64,000 nucleotides of DNA. Source: Aquatica leii (Eukaryota > Arthropoda > Insecta > Coleoptera > Lampyridae). Below the pieces are notes generated by a model that worked only from the letters and a program-made list of their open reading frames with translations, was not told the origin of the DNA and did not search any database. The stretch lies in NCBI GenBank assembly GCA_035610365.1, contig CM069437.1, forward strand, positions 61,280,093-61,344,092, written 5' to 3'. Positions 46,700 to 58,125 of the stretch are shown here, in pieces (positions within the stretch are counted from its first letter, which is position 1; the number at the start of each line of letters is the position of its first letter). Position numbers and translations under genes: made by a program.

Positions 46700-46775
46700 T
46701 TATCTCACGCCCTGATGAAGCCCCTTACCAAAGTGGGCGAAACGTTGGCAGCTTCGGTTGCAACTATGACACGGT
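46700..46775 (+). ncRNA. Hammerhead-ribozyme-like motif (possible Penelope terminal-repeat remnant)
   Basis: CTGATGA at 46,712-46,718 is followed by one A, then GCCC (46,720-46,723), a 11-base loop, GGGC (46,735-46,738) and GAAAC (46,739-46,743). This is the exact conserved order of a hammerhead core: CUGANGA, a perfectly paired stem II, then GAAA. After it CGTTG...CAAC (46,743-46,764) could form stem III with T-A next to it as a possible cleavage step. The extra A before stem II departs from the textbook core. Stem I was not resolved. Such motifs are known from the terminal repeats of Penelope-like elements, and similar non-ribozyme ends also occur at other retroelement tails. Confidence 0.45.
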
Positions 46776-46972
46776 CTAAACCCGGAAGACATTCTAATGT
46801 TAGTATATACCTACCAATGGTTAAAATCGAAAAAATTCTCTTGGAATATGTTTATTAAAATTTAATGGAAATTGCGTTTATATCGAATAATTGTTTGTCA
46901 TTATAGGTTTTATACATTTAATCTTGGGCTTCAATAAACCTTAAAGGCAACACAAAAAACTGTATTCTAAAA

Positions 46973-47010
46973 TATTATTATTATTATTATTATTATTATT
47001 GTTATTACTA
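46973..47010. repeat. TTA microsatellite
   Basis: About ten consecutive TTA units with one TTG interruption. Confidence 0.9.
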
Positions 47011-47074
47011 TAATCATTTAAAATGACTATCACTACTATTTAGACAACACTGTAGACGTTAAAAGAATATTTTA

Positions 47075-47900
47075 CTCAATTAAGCATTGGTCGATTATTT
47101 CTAATCACTGTAGCAGAATCTTCAATGCGATTCCTTAATCGTTTATTAGTTGAAATTAGAACAGCATACACCAATTGCTTTATGTAACCTTACAGAAAGA
47201 AATCGCAAAGATTAAGTTTGAGCGACCTGGCGGCCCACCAAGTTGCGCTATAAGTTCACTGTTCTGGAAAAATATTGTCTAGCTAATTTTTAAGCATTCT
47301 GACAGGGAGCATTATTATGCAAATACCAGAAATTTCTTGTTGTTTCTAGAAGCACGTCATGTAACAAATTGAAGCAAATCTTCAAAAATCCATATAATTA
47401 TTCATCATTCAGTCGACGTGGTAAAACATGAAGTTCAATTAGTTGACCATCTAAATTCCAGCCCATACGTTTACGGAAATTTTTTGCTGAAAATTATGTA
47501 TTCTTACGCCTTGTGACTTTTTATCAGCTGATACATGAGTGTTGTAAACATTAAGTTTTTTTTTCTAGTAAATTCTGCTTTGTCAGTTGTCAGCAAATGA
47601 TTTTAAAAAAATTTTTGCTTATTCATTCTTTCAACAATCCATCGACCAAGTTGCAAAAATTGAACTCGTTGTACAGGTAAGGACAGTTGAACTTTTAAAA
47701 TTTGCTAAACTGTCGAATGCGATACACTATGCTGAATTCCGAGTCTTGGTACTTATATTTGTTAGTCGAGCTGCAACAGCATTCAAAATATTTTTCTCAA
47801 CATTCAGTACACAACGAGAATCAAGTCTGCCACGATCTTGGGCTTGAGGTTTAAAAGAGCTATGCTTCCGGAGATATTGGACAGTTTATTGAAATGTATT
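47075..47900 (-). pseudogene. Mariner-type transposase relic, nearly full length but decayed
   Basis: Read from 47,900 downwards, the order is RGRLDSRCVLNVEKNILNAV with the helix-turn-helix end (HSTV...ILKVQLSLPVQRVQFLQL), then VNVWAGILDGQLIELHVLP and LNDEQYMDFLKICFNLLHDV, WYLHNNAPCQNA (second catalytic region), WAARSLKLNLCDFFL-stop-GYIKQLVYAV, and the C-terminus LRNRIEDSATVIRNNRPMLN. This is the DNA-binding plus DDD/E layout of insect mariner-type transposases. At least two frame changes and in-frame stops (one replaces the Trp after DFFL) make it non-functional. No terminal repeats were recognised. Confidence 0.75.
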
Positions 47901-50699
47901 CCTGTTTGGTAAAACATGATTAGGGAAATGAACTGCATGAATCTTCGTGCTTCTGCACTATTTTCATCAGCTTTATCATACAGCAGGGCAATATCTGTTA
48001 GAAAAAATTGGCATTTTTAAGAACAACTATCTTGACACAAATAATAAATTGTATCTAACTATACACGCCATAACAACAATGGTGAAAATTAAAAAAAAAA
48101 TTGAGGCAATTTTTTTAAAATATCATAAACCAAAATGATTTTAAATTTAGAAGACCGAACTATAACAAAAAGGCAACACTAATTAATTATACAAAAAAAA
48201 TTAGTTTCCTAACGCACAAATAATTGTTATAAAATGCTCAATAAAAAAGATACATTTATTTGTATTTTTTCTTCTTTTTACATATTGATCAAGTAATTTT
48301 AGTTTTAAGATTTGTTTTCATTCTAATTAATCATTCGTTTTTTTATTTAATTTGGAATCTAAAAGTACAAATATGTTTCATGGAAAGTTTTCTTCAAGTT
48401 TTTTGTCTAAACAAATTTAATTATTTAATTATTTTGTTATAGATAAACGAATATTGTAAAAATTTTCAGAAATATTTTAAACATGCATTTAAGTTCATAC
48501 CTTTTTTAATTATTTGGACGATGCAATTAAAATGTGTGGTTTACTCTATATTATGAATACATAATAATTGGGTTAACGCTTTTAGTATGATTACATTATT
48601 TGTTGTTTAAAATTAAGTTTCCTATATCTAATAATAGCTAAACAACGCACAAAGCAAATTTAAGGCTAAAATTTTGCTTTAATATGCAAAATTGTTTAAA
48701 TACATTTATTTCTTATAGCAGTAACACTAAATCACCAAAGTTGATTCTAAACTTGCGAATTAATATCATGGTTGGGTACGTTCAACATGGCCTAAAGCTA
48801 ATAGTAAAGTTATTTTATCCTTAAATCTATTGGAAACGATCAAGGATAAATGAAGAAATATTTTGCAACCCAGACAACAGGAGAATACGTCATAATGGTT
48901 TATTGAATTTCAAATGAAATTCCTTAAATTATCTTTATAACAAGTTAAATATTCTCTAAAACGAAATTAACGAACTGCATTTGCTTATTTTCTAGTTGAA
49001 AAGCTCTGCAAGTTTTATAAAATGTTGTGAATACCGAATATGTATTTTAATTTTCAGTGACCTATATGCATACGTTGCTGTTTACTCATGAGTTCAGTAC
49101 ATCTAATATGTCTTGCTAAAAAAACTCCTATCTATGTTATTATCAAAAATTGTAATCTTCTTTTTAAAACAGACTCAAATATTAATGTTTTTACACCTTT
49201 GCGCGCATGTTTTTAAATGGGGTTTAAATTAAAAGATAACTTTTTCATTCTTTTATGTAATCGGGAAATTGTAATTTTTCAAATTGCGTTGTCTGAAAAA
49301 TTCTATGAATTATGTATTATACAAATTAACCGAGGCCATTCTCATTTTGTAGTGAATTCTTAGATGTAGATAAATTTTTCATGTTTTGTTTTAATTTTAT
49401 CTACATAAAACGTATAAACAAATTACCTTAATTAATTTTGTTAAAATGTTCAACTTCATTACAGCTGTATTCTGTAGATTATTTTTTGGCGACGCGCCAC
49501 TTAAAATGGCATTATAAAAGTTAATAGAATTCGTTCGTTATTTTTTAATTTTAATAAAGTAGAATGAGCAAATCGGTTTATCGGAAGAATAACAAGTTTT
49601 TTTTCGATGTAATTTTGATAAAATACACTTATTTAATTTTGTTAATGGTTTCCATATATCATTTAAATGCTAAAAATATGACTTAGTTTTTATTCATTTT
49701 GAAATATTTGTTAGTATATGAAATAGGTTGCAGTTATAATGTAAATTAAAATTTATGTAGTTTACAATATAAAAAACACGGTTTTAAGAAAAAACAGTAT
49801 CACGCACTAAAGGTAATTACCATAAAGAGTGAAATGTAAACTGAGAATGAGTTAATTTAAACTAATAAGTAAGAAGGTGCAAAAGAAATGCAAAAAAGCA
49901 GAAGAAAAGGGTGTAAGAAAAAAGAGTTTAATACAATTAATTTAAAAAAAATCTGTTTATGCCTAAGATGTAGAACATCTTCGATGATTGACCCACGGAC
50001 TAGTCTAATAAATCAGTCTGCTTTTACTGTCAATGCAGGTTGAACACAATGAACATCTCTTTTTCTTGACGTCAGTTCTAAAACACTTTTTCGTAGTTTG
50101 GGGTTTGTAGACCTTTTCTGCATATGCGGTAACACCAGCTCCTTGGTCAAATCTTTCAGGAATAATTTTTAATTTGGATGTTCTTTTTAATTCTTTTGAA
50201 ATGTCCCGTTTGTTTTACCTCAGTGTCCCGCAACTGTCATGTCAAGGAGATAGCCAATGAAACACTTGTAAAAAATGATCTATTGTAAAGTTTAACCCAG
50301 AGTTATGAAAACTACAGACTAATGTCTGAACATAATAAAATAGTTTTTCGGTAAATGGTGGAATTTATCGAAAAACTAACAAGCTTTCGAGCGTGGTCTA
50401 TATTCTTCTTCAGGTGACAATTAATAAAATGACAATTGAAGACGCAAGTTGCGGAAGGGCCTATGTCACAAAAACATACTTTCAAGATATTTTAATTTAA
50501 GGTTTTTTGTTTGATACTTCTACCATGAATAAAATTTCAAACCAACTATTTACTTAATGGATAAACGTTTTATTGAAAATTTTGACTATAAAAATAATAA
50601 AAAACAATAAACGTAGTTTTTTGTAAAAATTTGAACCAAACGTAAATAGGTTTTTTATACAGTAATATAACCAAAAATAAAATGCTAACTTTAAATCGA
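47901..50699. other. AT-rich interval with only weak signals
   Basis: No convincing gene. At about 50,380-50,430 the minus strand has CCTGAAGAAGAATATAGACC followed by ACGCTCGAAAGC, the style of a retroelement 3' end. A Cys-rich minus-strand piece lies at about 49,995-50,130 (see rejected items). The frames at 47,947 and 48,260 are motif-free. Confidence 0.4.
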
Positions 50700-51630
50700 A
50701 AAATGGCTTATATTGTTTATTTCTCATTTATTTTCTTTTTTTCCTTTTTTTACGCGTGGTTCTTATGTCTTGACATCACCTTCATCTTTGTCTAGAAATA
50801 TTTGTATTCTTCATCGACGTACGTTAACTGTTCTCTTATATTGACCTTTTTTTCTTTAGACACATCGTTATGTTTTTTTTTATAGTCTGTAACGTAAAAC
50901 TTGCTAGATGCATTTTTTCAGAACCACGTTTTAAAATGTCCACTTTTTAAAATGACGTATATGGATCTAGGCAATATTTATTATAGCTTCCATATTCTTC
51001 TATGCGTACCCATTTTACGTTATCTCAAAAATGAACCTGCTGACTAACTGTATTGGTTTTCCTTCCTGTTTATTAAATGCAGCAATTTAATAATGTCTTC
51101 CATGTCTTTAAAATGATATTTATAACGATTGAGAATTTTATACTGGATGATTTAATTATTTTGCGGTATTTGTTCGGGAATGAATTTTTTTCCATTTTTC
51201 GTAACTTTTTTTTGAATTCTACCAAAGTCACGATCTGAATCCAAATATGAATGTCCAATTTTTGGAAATTTATGATCAATAACTTTAAATATTCTTTCAT
51301 GATAATGTACTGATATAAGACAATAATAATAAAATTTTGTCCCAAACGCAAATCTGACTACAATATCAAATAATGATCTTTGTTTTCTGCAGATGATTTA
51401 AAATGTTGTACAAAAGTATGAATCGAGCTACCAAATTCCAGGCTACCTTTACTAGCGATATCCTCAGTCCAAGTAGAAAAAGTTATTACAGTGTGTATGT
51501 TCAAATTATTGAACTATAGCTGCCTGAGATAAAACACTTTAGAGGTTGCTATTTTTGGTAAAAGTTGAGTCTGTTGTAAGTCCAGAAGGGCCTAAGAATG
51601 TATGTGTTTGTTACACAGGCATTTTATTCG
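50700..51630 (-). pseudogene. DUF7869-like protein relic
   Basis: Read on the minus strand from 51,630, the pieces are FLGPSGLTTDSTFTK, ITFSTWTEDIASKGSLEFGS, HTFVQHFKSSAENKDHYLIL, then FGTKFYYYCLISVHYHERIF and KFPKIGHSYLDSDRDFGRIQ. The final G-H-S-Y-L-D-S-D-R-D-F block and the preceding W-x-E...RGSxEIGS and SDxxxGQN-like blocks (here SDLRLGQN) are, from memory, characteristic of DUF7869 proteins, which are abundant in insects and probably mobile. The function is unknown. The frame shifts at least twice (around 51,350 and inside the C-terminal part), and the region after 51,150 decays into non-coding sequence. It is a dead copy. Confidence 0.55.
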
Positions 51631-52094
51631 CTATGCGAATGTCGATTTTTAAGTAGTTAGGTTCTTCATCCACTTAAAAATCTTATTTTCGGAATATTTT
51701 TAAATGGAGTATTATCGCACAGTACATAGGCCCTTCATCCACTAGTAACTTTTTTATTTGATGAAATATCTTAATGAACACTAGTTGGAATGAATGTTGT
51801 GTACTTCTGCCTTTCATTCATGCAAAAATATAAAAAAATTCGAAAATGTTTTATAGGTCGTTTATCCACTTGTGTCTTCAATTATAAAACTAAGTTAACT
51901 AGAAAAAACAAATGATAGGAAAACTTGATACATGTTGTAAGTTATTTTAGCTACAGCATTTGCTCGAAGGTTTAAAGAAAATAACAAGTAACCAGATGTC
52001 AGATAACTAATAAAAATTAGAACTATAATGATTGTTAGTTCTTGTTAGGTAATGGTGTCTATCATTATGTTTAGACCACAAGCAGTCATTTTGC

Positions 52095-53063
52095 TTAACG
52101 TAAAGTAGGCACTGAAAAATGTAGATATGATGGAATAGTTATTATATATAACTCACGATAAGCTTCTATACAATCTGCTCTGTATGGTAGATCAGCTAAC
52201 ACACGAATAGCTTTGCGTTGAATTCTGAAGATGTGTTTCATGTGGCCCGACGAACCCCATATCAGCGTTCCGTATGTGCAATGCGAATGAAATAAACCAT
52301 AGTATGCAGTTTTTAGGACAGGTTGGGACACTTCGTTTTGAAGACTTTCGAGGACGTATAAGTTGCGGGATAATTTAGCCGACAACGTAATGATATGTTG
52401 CTCCCATGTAAGTTTACAGTCAAGTGTCACACCTAAGAACTTTATTTTATTCGTTACGTTTAACAACGACGGATCGACTCTTTTCAGAGTAAACAGTAAT
52501 TTTTTTGTCTTTTCACTGTTGAGTAGTAGTTTATTTTCTGAGAACCATACATTTGCTTTTAGTTGCATATCGCTGACCGTATTGTTAAGTGTATTGATGT
52601 TTCCATCTCTTATTAACACGGTGGTATCATCTGCATAAAGTATGATATTATCGTTATCCATGTACTTCGGGAAATTATTAATGTAGATCAGGAACAACAT
52701 TGGCCCAAGAATTGACCCTTGAGGCACACCGTCTATTACCGGAATTACTGGCGAGAATAAATTGTTAAATTTGACGCATTGTTGTCTCTTTGATAGATAC
52801 GAATTTACTAATTTGATACTGTTGTCAGTGAAGTTGTCGTGAGTAAGTTTATCAAGCAGTAGATTGTGCGATATGCAGTCGAAGGCCTTACTGATATTGC
52901 AGAATATTGACAAAGTGTGGTCGCCACTTTTAAAGGCGTCTAATACTTGCTTTGAAAATGAAATCAGAGCAGAAGTTGTATTTATACCCTTTCGAAAACC
53001 AAACTGTTTATTACGGTGCAAGTTGTTCTCTTCGAAGTATTCGGAAATCTGATTATACAGCAA
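52095..53063 (-). pseudogene. LINE reverse transcriptase domain
   Basis: A frame of 322 codons. Landmarks in order are KQFGFRKGINTTSALISF (residues about 19-37), LSIFCNISKAFDCISHNLLL, GVPQGSILGPMLFLIYIN, the catalytic box IILYADDTTVLI at about residue 140-151, KLLLNSEKTKKLLF, KFLGVTLDCKLTWEQHI, and YGLFHSHCTYGTLIWG. The two Asp of Y-A-D-D are present, as is an Asn where most relatives have Asp in CNISKAFD (usually CDLSKAFD), which would weaken activity. The enzyme copies LINE RNA at the nicked target. The upstream part of the RT (53,064-53,750) is in other frames. Confidence 0.9.
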
Positions 53064-53734
53064 TTTTTCTAAAATTTAAGGAGTGGTAAAATTATGCCTA
53101 TCTTAATTAGTGACGTTGAAGGTGCTACTTGACTTCTGACTTTATTAATCGAGTAGATAAGCCTAGATGTCTCTGGAGTTACTATTTTTAAGTGCCATCA
53201 TGATATCTCTTACGGTATTAATAGAAACTTCCTTGAAGGTAAATTTTGTCGGGTTTGGGAGTTTTGGTATATACTCATTGAAATCAATTATGTCTGCATT
53301 GTTTTTTTTTAATCATTTGTTTGACAGAAACACCAGTATCTGCAAAAAATACATTAAAATCACATACGTCGATAGAGATATATCGTTAGAGTAGGGCTTT
53401 CGTTTATGATTGATTATTTTCCATAATTTTTTTGCTGAATTACAAGAATTTTTTATGACAATATCATTGCAGAGTTTATGACGTTTGATTTCATTTCTGT
53501 AAAATCGTCGAAAAGAATTTTGCTTGTGTACAAGGATGGAGTTATCGGGAAACTTTTTGCATAATTCACATATAAGCACAAATTGATTCCTGAGTACTTG
53601 TAGTTCCTTATTAAACCATTTACCATTACCATCGTGGATACGCGCAGATATGGTTCTTTCAGGGAATGCGATTTTAACTGATTCAGTGAGGTTTTCAACG
53701 AATATTCTAAATTAATCATTAATGCTCAAATTGG

Positions 53735-54420
53735 AGTGGCGGACAAAATCCCATAAAAGGTTGCTAATGATGTGGTGAAAAGAATTGAGATCTTTAATTG
53801 TGAAAGGTCTACACTTATTGATGGAAGCTTCTTATCTCTTGAGGTTGCCATTATGGTCCGACAGGTACGTCTCCATGTTTGATGTATCGTAGTATCCAAA
53901 CGCAAAATTGATGAAAATATTGTCCAGACAGTTTGAGTTTCTTGTACTATTTTTGATTGTCGGCATAAATCCAAAAGAATCAAACAAATTGCACAATGCT
54001 ACAGACTGACGGTCATTTGTGCCGAATTTAACGTTGAAATCGTCACAGATTATCGTCTCCTTACCCTTTGGAAGTTTATCAAGTACGCTTTTCATTACTG
54101 ATAACATATTATTAAAGTCGCCTGACGGAGATCGGTATATACAAATAATGACAATATTTAAGGAGGAGCATAGGATGGCAGTAATTTCGCATACTAATTC
54201 CACCGATAATATAGGTCGGAAGTTTAGAGAACGATTCACTAAAATTATTACACCACTATGAGAATTGTCTTTTCTAACAAATGAAGACGCTAAAGTTAGG
54301 TTTGCAATGTTTTTTGTTTCATTATCCGTTAACCAATGTTCACTTAAACATAAGATGTCAATCATAGGTAATTGTTGTGCCAAGAAACAGCTTAGCTCAT
54401 CAATTTTTTTCCTTAGGCAC
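53735..54420 (-). pseudogene. LINE endonuclease (EEP fold)
   Basis: The minus-strand frame reads DILCLSEHWLTDNETKNIA (conserved S-E-x-W-L), SHSGVIILVNRSL, IICIYRSPSGDFNNML, a K-E-T-I-I-C-D-D-F-N-V block (usually G-D-F-N), NLFDSFGFMPTIKNSTR, NCLDNIFIN and YLSDHNG (S-D-H). This is the exonuclease-endonuclease-phosphatase fold that nicks DNA for target-primed reverse transcription. The catalytic Glu, Asp, Asn and terminal Asp-His are visible. The frame carries on in another phase after 53,840. Confidence 0.88.
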
Positions 54421-54524
54421 TGAATGTTAAGATGAAACAGTGTCAGAGTAAAAGGATCTTTGTTTGTATTATTGACTAAGCTTTTATAATCCCTACACGG
54501 GGTTGAAGAAAAAACGGTTAATTT

Positions 54525-54960
54525 TTACATCTGTAGGCCATGTATCAAAAGACAAGAAGCAAGTTGTAAACCATCGGAATCCGCATTCTCGGTTACTTTC
54601 ACAATGGTATTAAGGGGACCTTGACTTAGAGATTGTGTTGAGGAAGATAAATTGGCTGAAGGTGGTGGAGATGAAATCGTTTCCGACAGATTATCATGTC
54701 TCAATTTACTTGCATATGTCGATTTCTTACTGCCGTGATTGGTATCTTTATTATTACTTTGCCTTGAAAATGTCTCCGAGATATGTTGAAATAGGTTATC
54801 GTTTGATATTTTGAGGTCCACGCACTTCATCTTTTAACGTAGATATTTCATCACGTAATTTTTGCGTTTCGCGCAATATAATAATGTTTATTATATTACT
54901 GAATTCCTCACCCTTTAAAAATGCGGTAACTTTGTCGGAGGCCGGGGGGCATAGTTAGCA
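54525..54960 (-). pseudogene. LINE ORF1 C-terminal part
   Basis: The minus strand reads ETQKLRDEISTLKDEV, a short coiled-coil-like segment, followed in a shifted frame by a Ser/Asn-rich tail (FSRQSNNKDTNHGSKKSTYA, SPPPSANLSSSTQSLSQG). This is the position and style of the RNA-binding ORF1 of CR1/Jockey LINEs. It has a coiled coil and a disordered basic tail. The N-terminus is lost by 5' truncation. Confidence 0.55.
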
Positions 54961-54965
54961 AAACA

Positions 54966-57200
54966 AAGACACTTTATGCCAACCAATCGTATTCATTTTC
55001 TTTTAGATCAAAAAGTTGGACAATTGTAGCTATATACTTTGTAAGTTTTGTGCTTATGATTAGCCTTGGTTTTTGTAAATTGGCTTCATTACAAAAAATT
55101 CTTAGACATTCAATGCCCCGCAAGTATCCATCTGACCCAATACCTCTTGCAAATACATAAATATTGTCTTTTTAAATACCACTTGCTATTCTTGTTTCTA
55201 ATAGTGTATCCATAGCGTCTTTCATGTTAAGTGTCAATAGAATAGGTACTTTTGTTAAGGCACGAGATTTTCCAAGCACCTCTACAATGGTGAGACGATT
55301 AGCTAAGTTATTTTCAATTGGGGTCAGTGTTGCTTTTATTTTAGATGTGCTTTGTTCCTTCCAATTTGGTCTCCATGCATACTGAGTCAGAGTCATTCCC
55401 GATGCTTTGCCAGAGCGGCGCTTATTGAAAAGAATAATACGGCATGAAGTTACTGCCGCTAGTTTGGCCCACATTTGAGGATTAAAACTGTTCCTAATTT
55501 TGTTTGTAGATTCTTTCATAACATTTTCTAAGTATTTATTAACAGTAATTAAATCATCTGTTAATGGAAGCAACTGGGGTGGATTCATTTTTTTTTGTCG
55601 CAATGTTCTTAGCGCAGCAGACAAAACTTTTGCATTCCATTCAATATTCATAAGATCTAAGAATGGTTCCATTTGCTTACTGATTTGTAGATCACCTTTT
55701 CTTAATACAATTCCCCTTGCTATTAGAGCGCATTTCCGTAAAGTGTGGTCCAACTTTAAAGCAAGTGAAGGTATGCCGTAATCTACGTGATGTATTTTGG
55801 TCCTTTGAGAGAGGCACAAATGTTTCACGACCACTACAAGGGTATCAAAGTTTTTAGGTATAAGAGTTTTCTATAGAATTAGTTTCGATAATTTTACCTC
55901 CTCAATGGTCAGCAACAATCTTCCTGTCTCATACTTTGGCGAATATATTCATACTGGTGCCTGTTATATTTTTCAAACTGAATACTAATATCGTCATCTC
56001 TAAAAGCTGATATAATTTGTGCCATGTAGTCAGTACTATATTCACTGAAAATATTGCCCAGAAGTGCGATGCTTTCGCCCCTTAAATTCTTCTTGTTACT
56101 GTAATAATTAAAAAAAAGCTGATGAATTAAAGTCATGAAAGTCTGACCAATCAAACGTATGGTTTTGATTAATTGTTAATTCGGTATTACAACATTCCAT
56201 TTTCAACGTTCCGAGATTTTGATCACGCGTCGTTAACGTATTTTTAATTCTTGTTAAATCTGAATCTTTTTTTTTATTTTCAGCATTTTCTAATTGGACG
56301 TCGGCATTCGGGCATACTATTTCGAATGTTTTAAGGTTTTTATCATGCGCCAGTGTATTCTCAGTTCATTTGATCTAATTCGTCACAATACTTTTCATTT
56401 AACTGTAGATGTTGATTATTACTACTTTTGTACATAATGTCATCCGAAATGTTGTTTTCATCTTCAACATTTTTTGCTTGAATATCAGTTTCCAATGATG
56501 TATTTTGCACGATTCGAGATTTTGACTATTCGTATCCGTAATTTTCCAACTGAAATGGTTTCAATTTGAACATTTTTTAACTCAACGTAATTATTTTCCA
56601 CTGATGTCAATGATTTATTTATGTTATGTATTGTATTCTCTGATAAAAAATGTAGATACTCATTAAAATTAATTGGAATGGATTTTTCATTACTAATGCT
56701 ACTAGTTTCATTAAAATTTTTCATATCAATAATGTTCACATTGTTCCTGTATTCTTTTTTAGTATTTTCAAATTTGAGTGCACAATTTTTTTAATTTTTG
56801 GTGATTTTTGCACATGCTCATCTACGTTGATTAAGGACATTATTCTTTCTTCTTCTAAAGAATTTAAAAGAAATCTAATTCTTGACATTTTCACTATGTC
56901 AACTTTGGATATAATGGTGATAGCCGTAATGGTATCATCATACGATAAATTATAAACAGTCGAATTATTAGAACACTTTATTCTAAATTCTAATTCTAAA
57001 TTTTATTAATGGTGAGTCATCGGTAGGGATATGCTGAAGGCAACGAGCAATATTAAATGGCTCTACAATAATCACAAAATCATGTCAATTTTTGATAGTT
57101 CTGCTTACCTTCAATGCTACGAACAGCTATAAAACAATCCTCTCGATAAACCACCATACTTTTTGAAGGATTTGTATTACACTGCTCAAAAATTGAAGTG
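54966..57200 (-). pseudogene. Tyrosine-recombinase-like (Crypton-like) gene, decayed and cut off by a LINE
   Basis: Read from 57,200 downwards. A first exon ends SMVVYREDCFIAVRSIE with donor GTAAGC. A 46-bp intron and acceptor TTGTAG lead to EPFNIARCLQHIPTDDSPL, and the reading phase is kept across the join. A long Asn/Ser/Glu-rich middle follows (56,950-56,150). The conserved C-terminal half (56,154-54,966) has RQSMR, YGIPSLALKLDHTLRKCALI, NAKVLSAALRTLRQKKMNPP, LLPLTDDL, MWAKLAAVTSCRIILFNKRR, VPILLTLNMKDAMDTLL, and IYVFARGIGSDGYLRGIECL with TKLTKYIATIVQ. The P-x-L-L-T, R-G-x-x-x-L-R and x-L-x-K-Y-x-A-T blocks resemble the catalytic half of tyrosine recombinases of a multi-copy fish and arthropod family. 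The G-H-D...Y end is missing because the LINE starts there. Several frameshifts make it a pseudogene. The exact family is from memory. Confidence 0.55.
57070..57115 (-). other. Apparent 46-bp intron in the recombinase-like gene
   Basis: The minus strand has GAAG|GTAAGC...ATTATTGTAG|AGCC. Removing the 46 bases keeps the frame and joins two stretches of protein-like sequence (RSIE and EPFNIARC). This is at the lower limit of intron sizes known in insects. The absence of a stop-free alternative through the interval supports the call, but a small non-coding insertion cannot be excluded. Confidence 0.4.
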
Positions 57201-57989
57201 GTCTACTATAAATTTTAGGAATACAAAAACATATGTATTATTTATTTAAAACTCAGAAAACTTCTATAAATTGTTTTATTTAGCGTCAAAGTATGATTTT
57301 TATTATCTCAGTTATGGATTCTTAATGTCTAGAAAATGTTAAGGAAATAATCTGCATGAAGTTTTTGAATATAGTTAAATTATTGTTCAAAAAGGTTAAA
57401 CATACCTACGTAGGTCCTACCTAATACGTATTATGTTTTTGTCGAGTGCTCTTTATCAGAATATCAATTTCAAGTACAATAAATTGTATTCTGCAAAGTT
57501 GCATATACAGGGTATAATTTTGAAATACCTACGTAGGTAATGAAAAAACCACTTCTGTGAGTTGAAACAATGAAGTCATTATATTTTGCAATTAAAATGA
57601 CGAAATCAGATACATAATAAATAAATAGAGTGAATTTAATTATTCTTCTAATAATTTACTACTTGCCTAGTCTGTATCAGAAACCACAAAGTGTATAAAT
57701 GTCCCCATAAACATGACAAACAATAACACTACTAAAATTAATAATATTAAACCTAACCTATACATTTGCATGTTATAGAGGGCGCCACGCGGTAATCAAA
57801 TTTGAAGTCCACATAAGATTTGTAAAATCGGTGTTTTTCACACACGAGTTTGTAGTGTGGACATTTTGTAAAAACACATATTTAGGGTAGGGGCCCCCAG
57901 ATTACCTATTAAAAACAGAAAAAAATTGTTGGGACCGGTGTTAGTCCACATATTTAGTGAAGTCCACACTATGCATATTACATTTGAGC

Positions 57990-58125
57990 GCACGCCCACA
58001 CAATTATCTAAAGACCTACGCACACAGACACACACACGCAGACACCCAAATTTTTTTTGTCAAGAAAACATTTTTCTGATTCAGTAGACCTTGAAACGTA
58101 AAATTATGCAATCGCAATTTTTTTT
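57990..58125 (+). repeat. Dispersed repeat, copy 1
   Basis: CACACGCAGACACCCAAATT, then TTTTTTTGTCAAGAAAACAT and TTTTCTGATTCAGTAGACCT, then TGAAACGTAAAATTATGCAA with TCGCAATT. The same order recurs at 60,195-60,300. The style resembles the 3' end of an RTE-type LINE or a SINE derived from one. Confidence 0.6.

Larger units (their letters stand above)
51960..54965 (-). mobile_element. CR1/Jockey-group LINE, 5'-truncated, otherwise nearly complete
   Basis: Read on the minus strand from 54,965, the element starts within ORF1, followed by the endonuclease and reverse transcriptase of ORF2 and a short 3' part. It begins precisely where the recombinase-like gene stops being readable (GATTGGTTGGCA on the minus strand), so the LINE seems to have landed in that gene. 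The RT frame of 322 codons is intact through the catalytic box, which suggests a relatively young insertion. Frame changes lie in the endonuclease-RT linker and at the RT C-terminus. The last coding remnant is HNDRHHYLTRTNNHYS near 52,015-52,065. No clear 3' tail or target duplication was identified. Confidence 0.85.

Noticed and set aside
46616-46858. 80-codon frame over the hammerhead-like motif
   Set aside because: The frame has no family resemblance and the conserved part is better explained as RNA structure.
49985-50140. Minus-strand Cys-rich piece (KKKRCSLCSTCIDSKSRL) resembling a piggyBac C-terminal finger
   Set aside because: Only about 20 residues fit, no other piggyBac domain is nearby, and a competing frame is equally open.
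50380-50430. Third hammerhead-like core on the minus strand (CTGAAGA...CGAAAGC)
   Set aside because: The bases between the core parts do not form a convincing stem II; it is better seen as a retroelement 3' end remnant.
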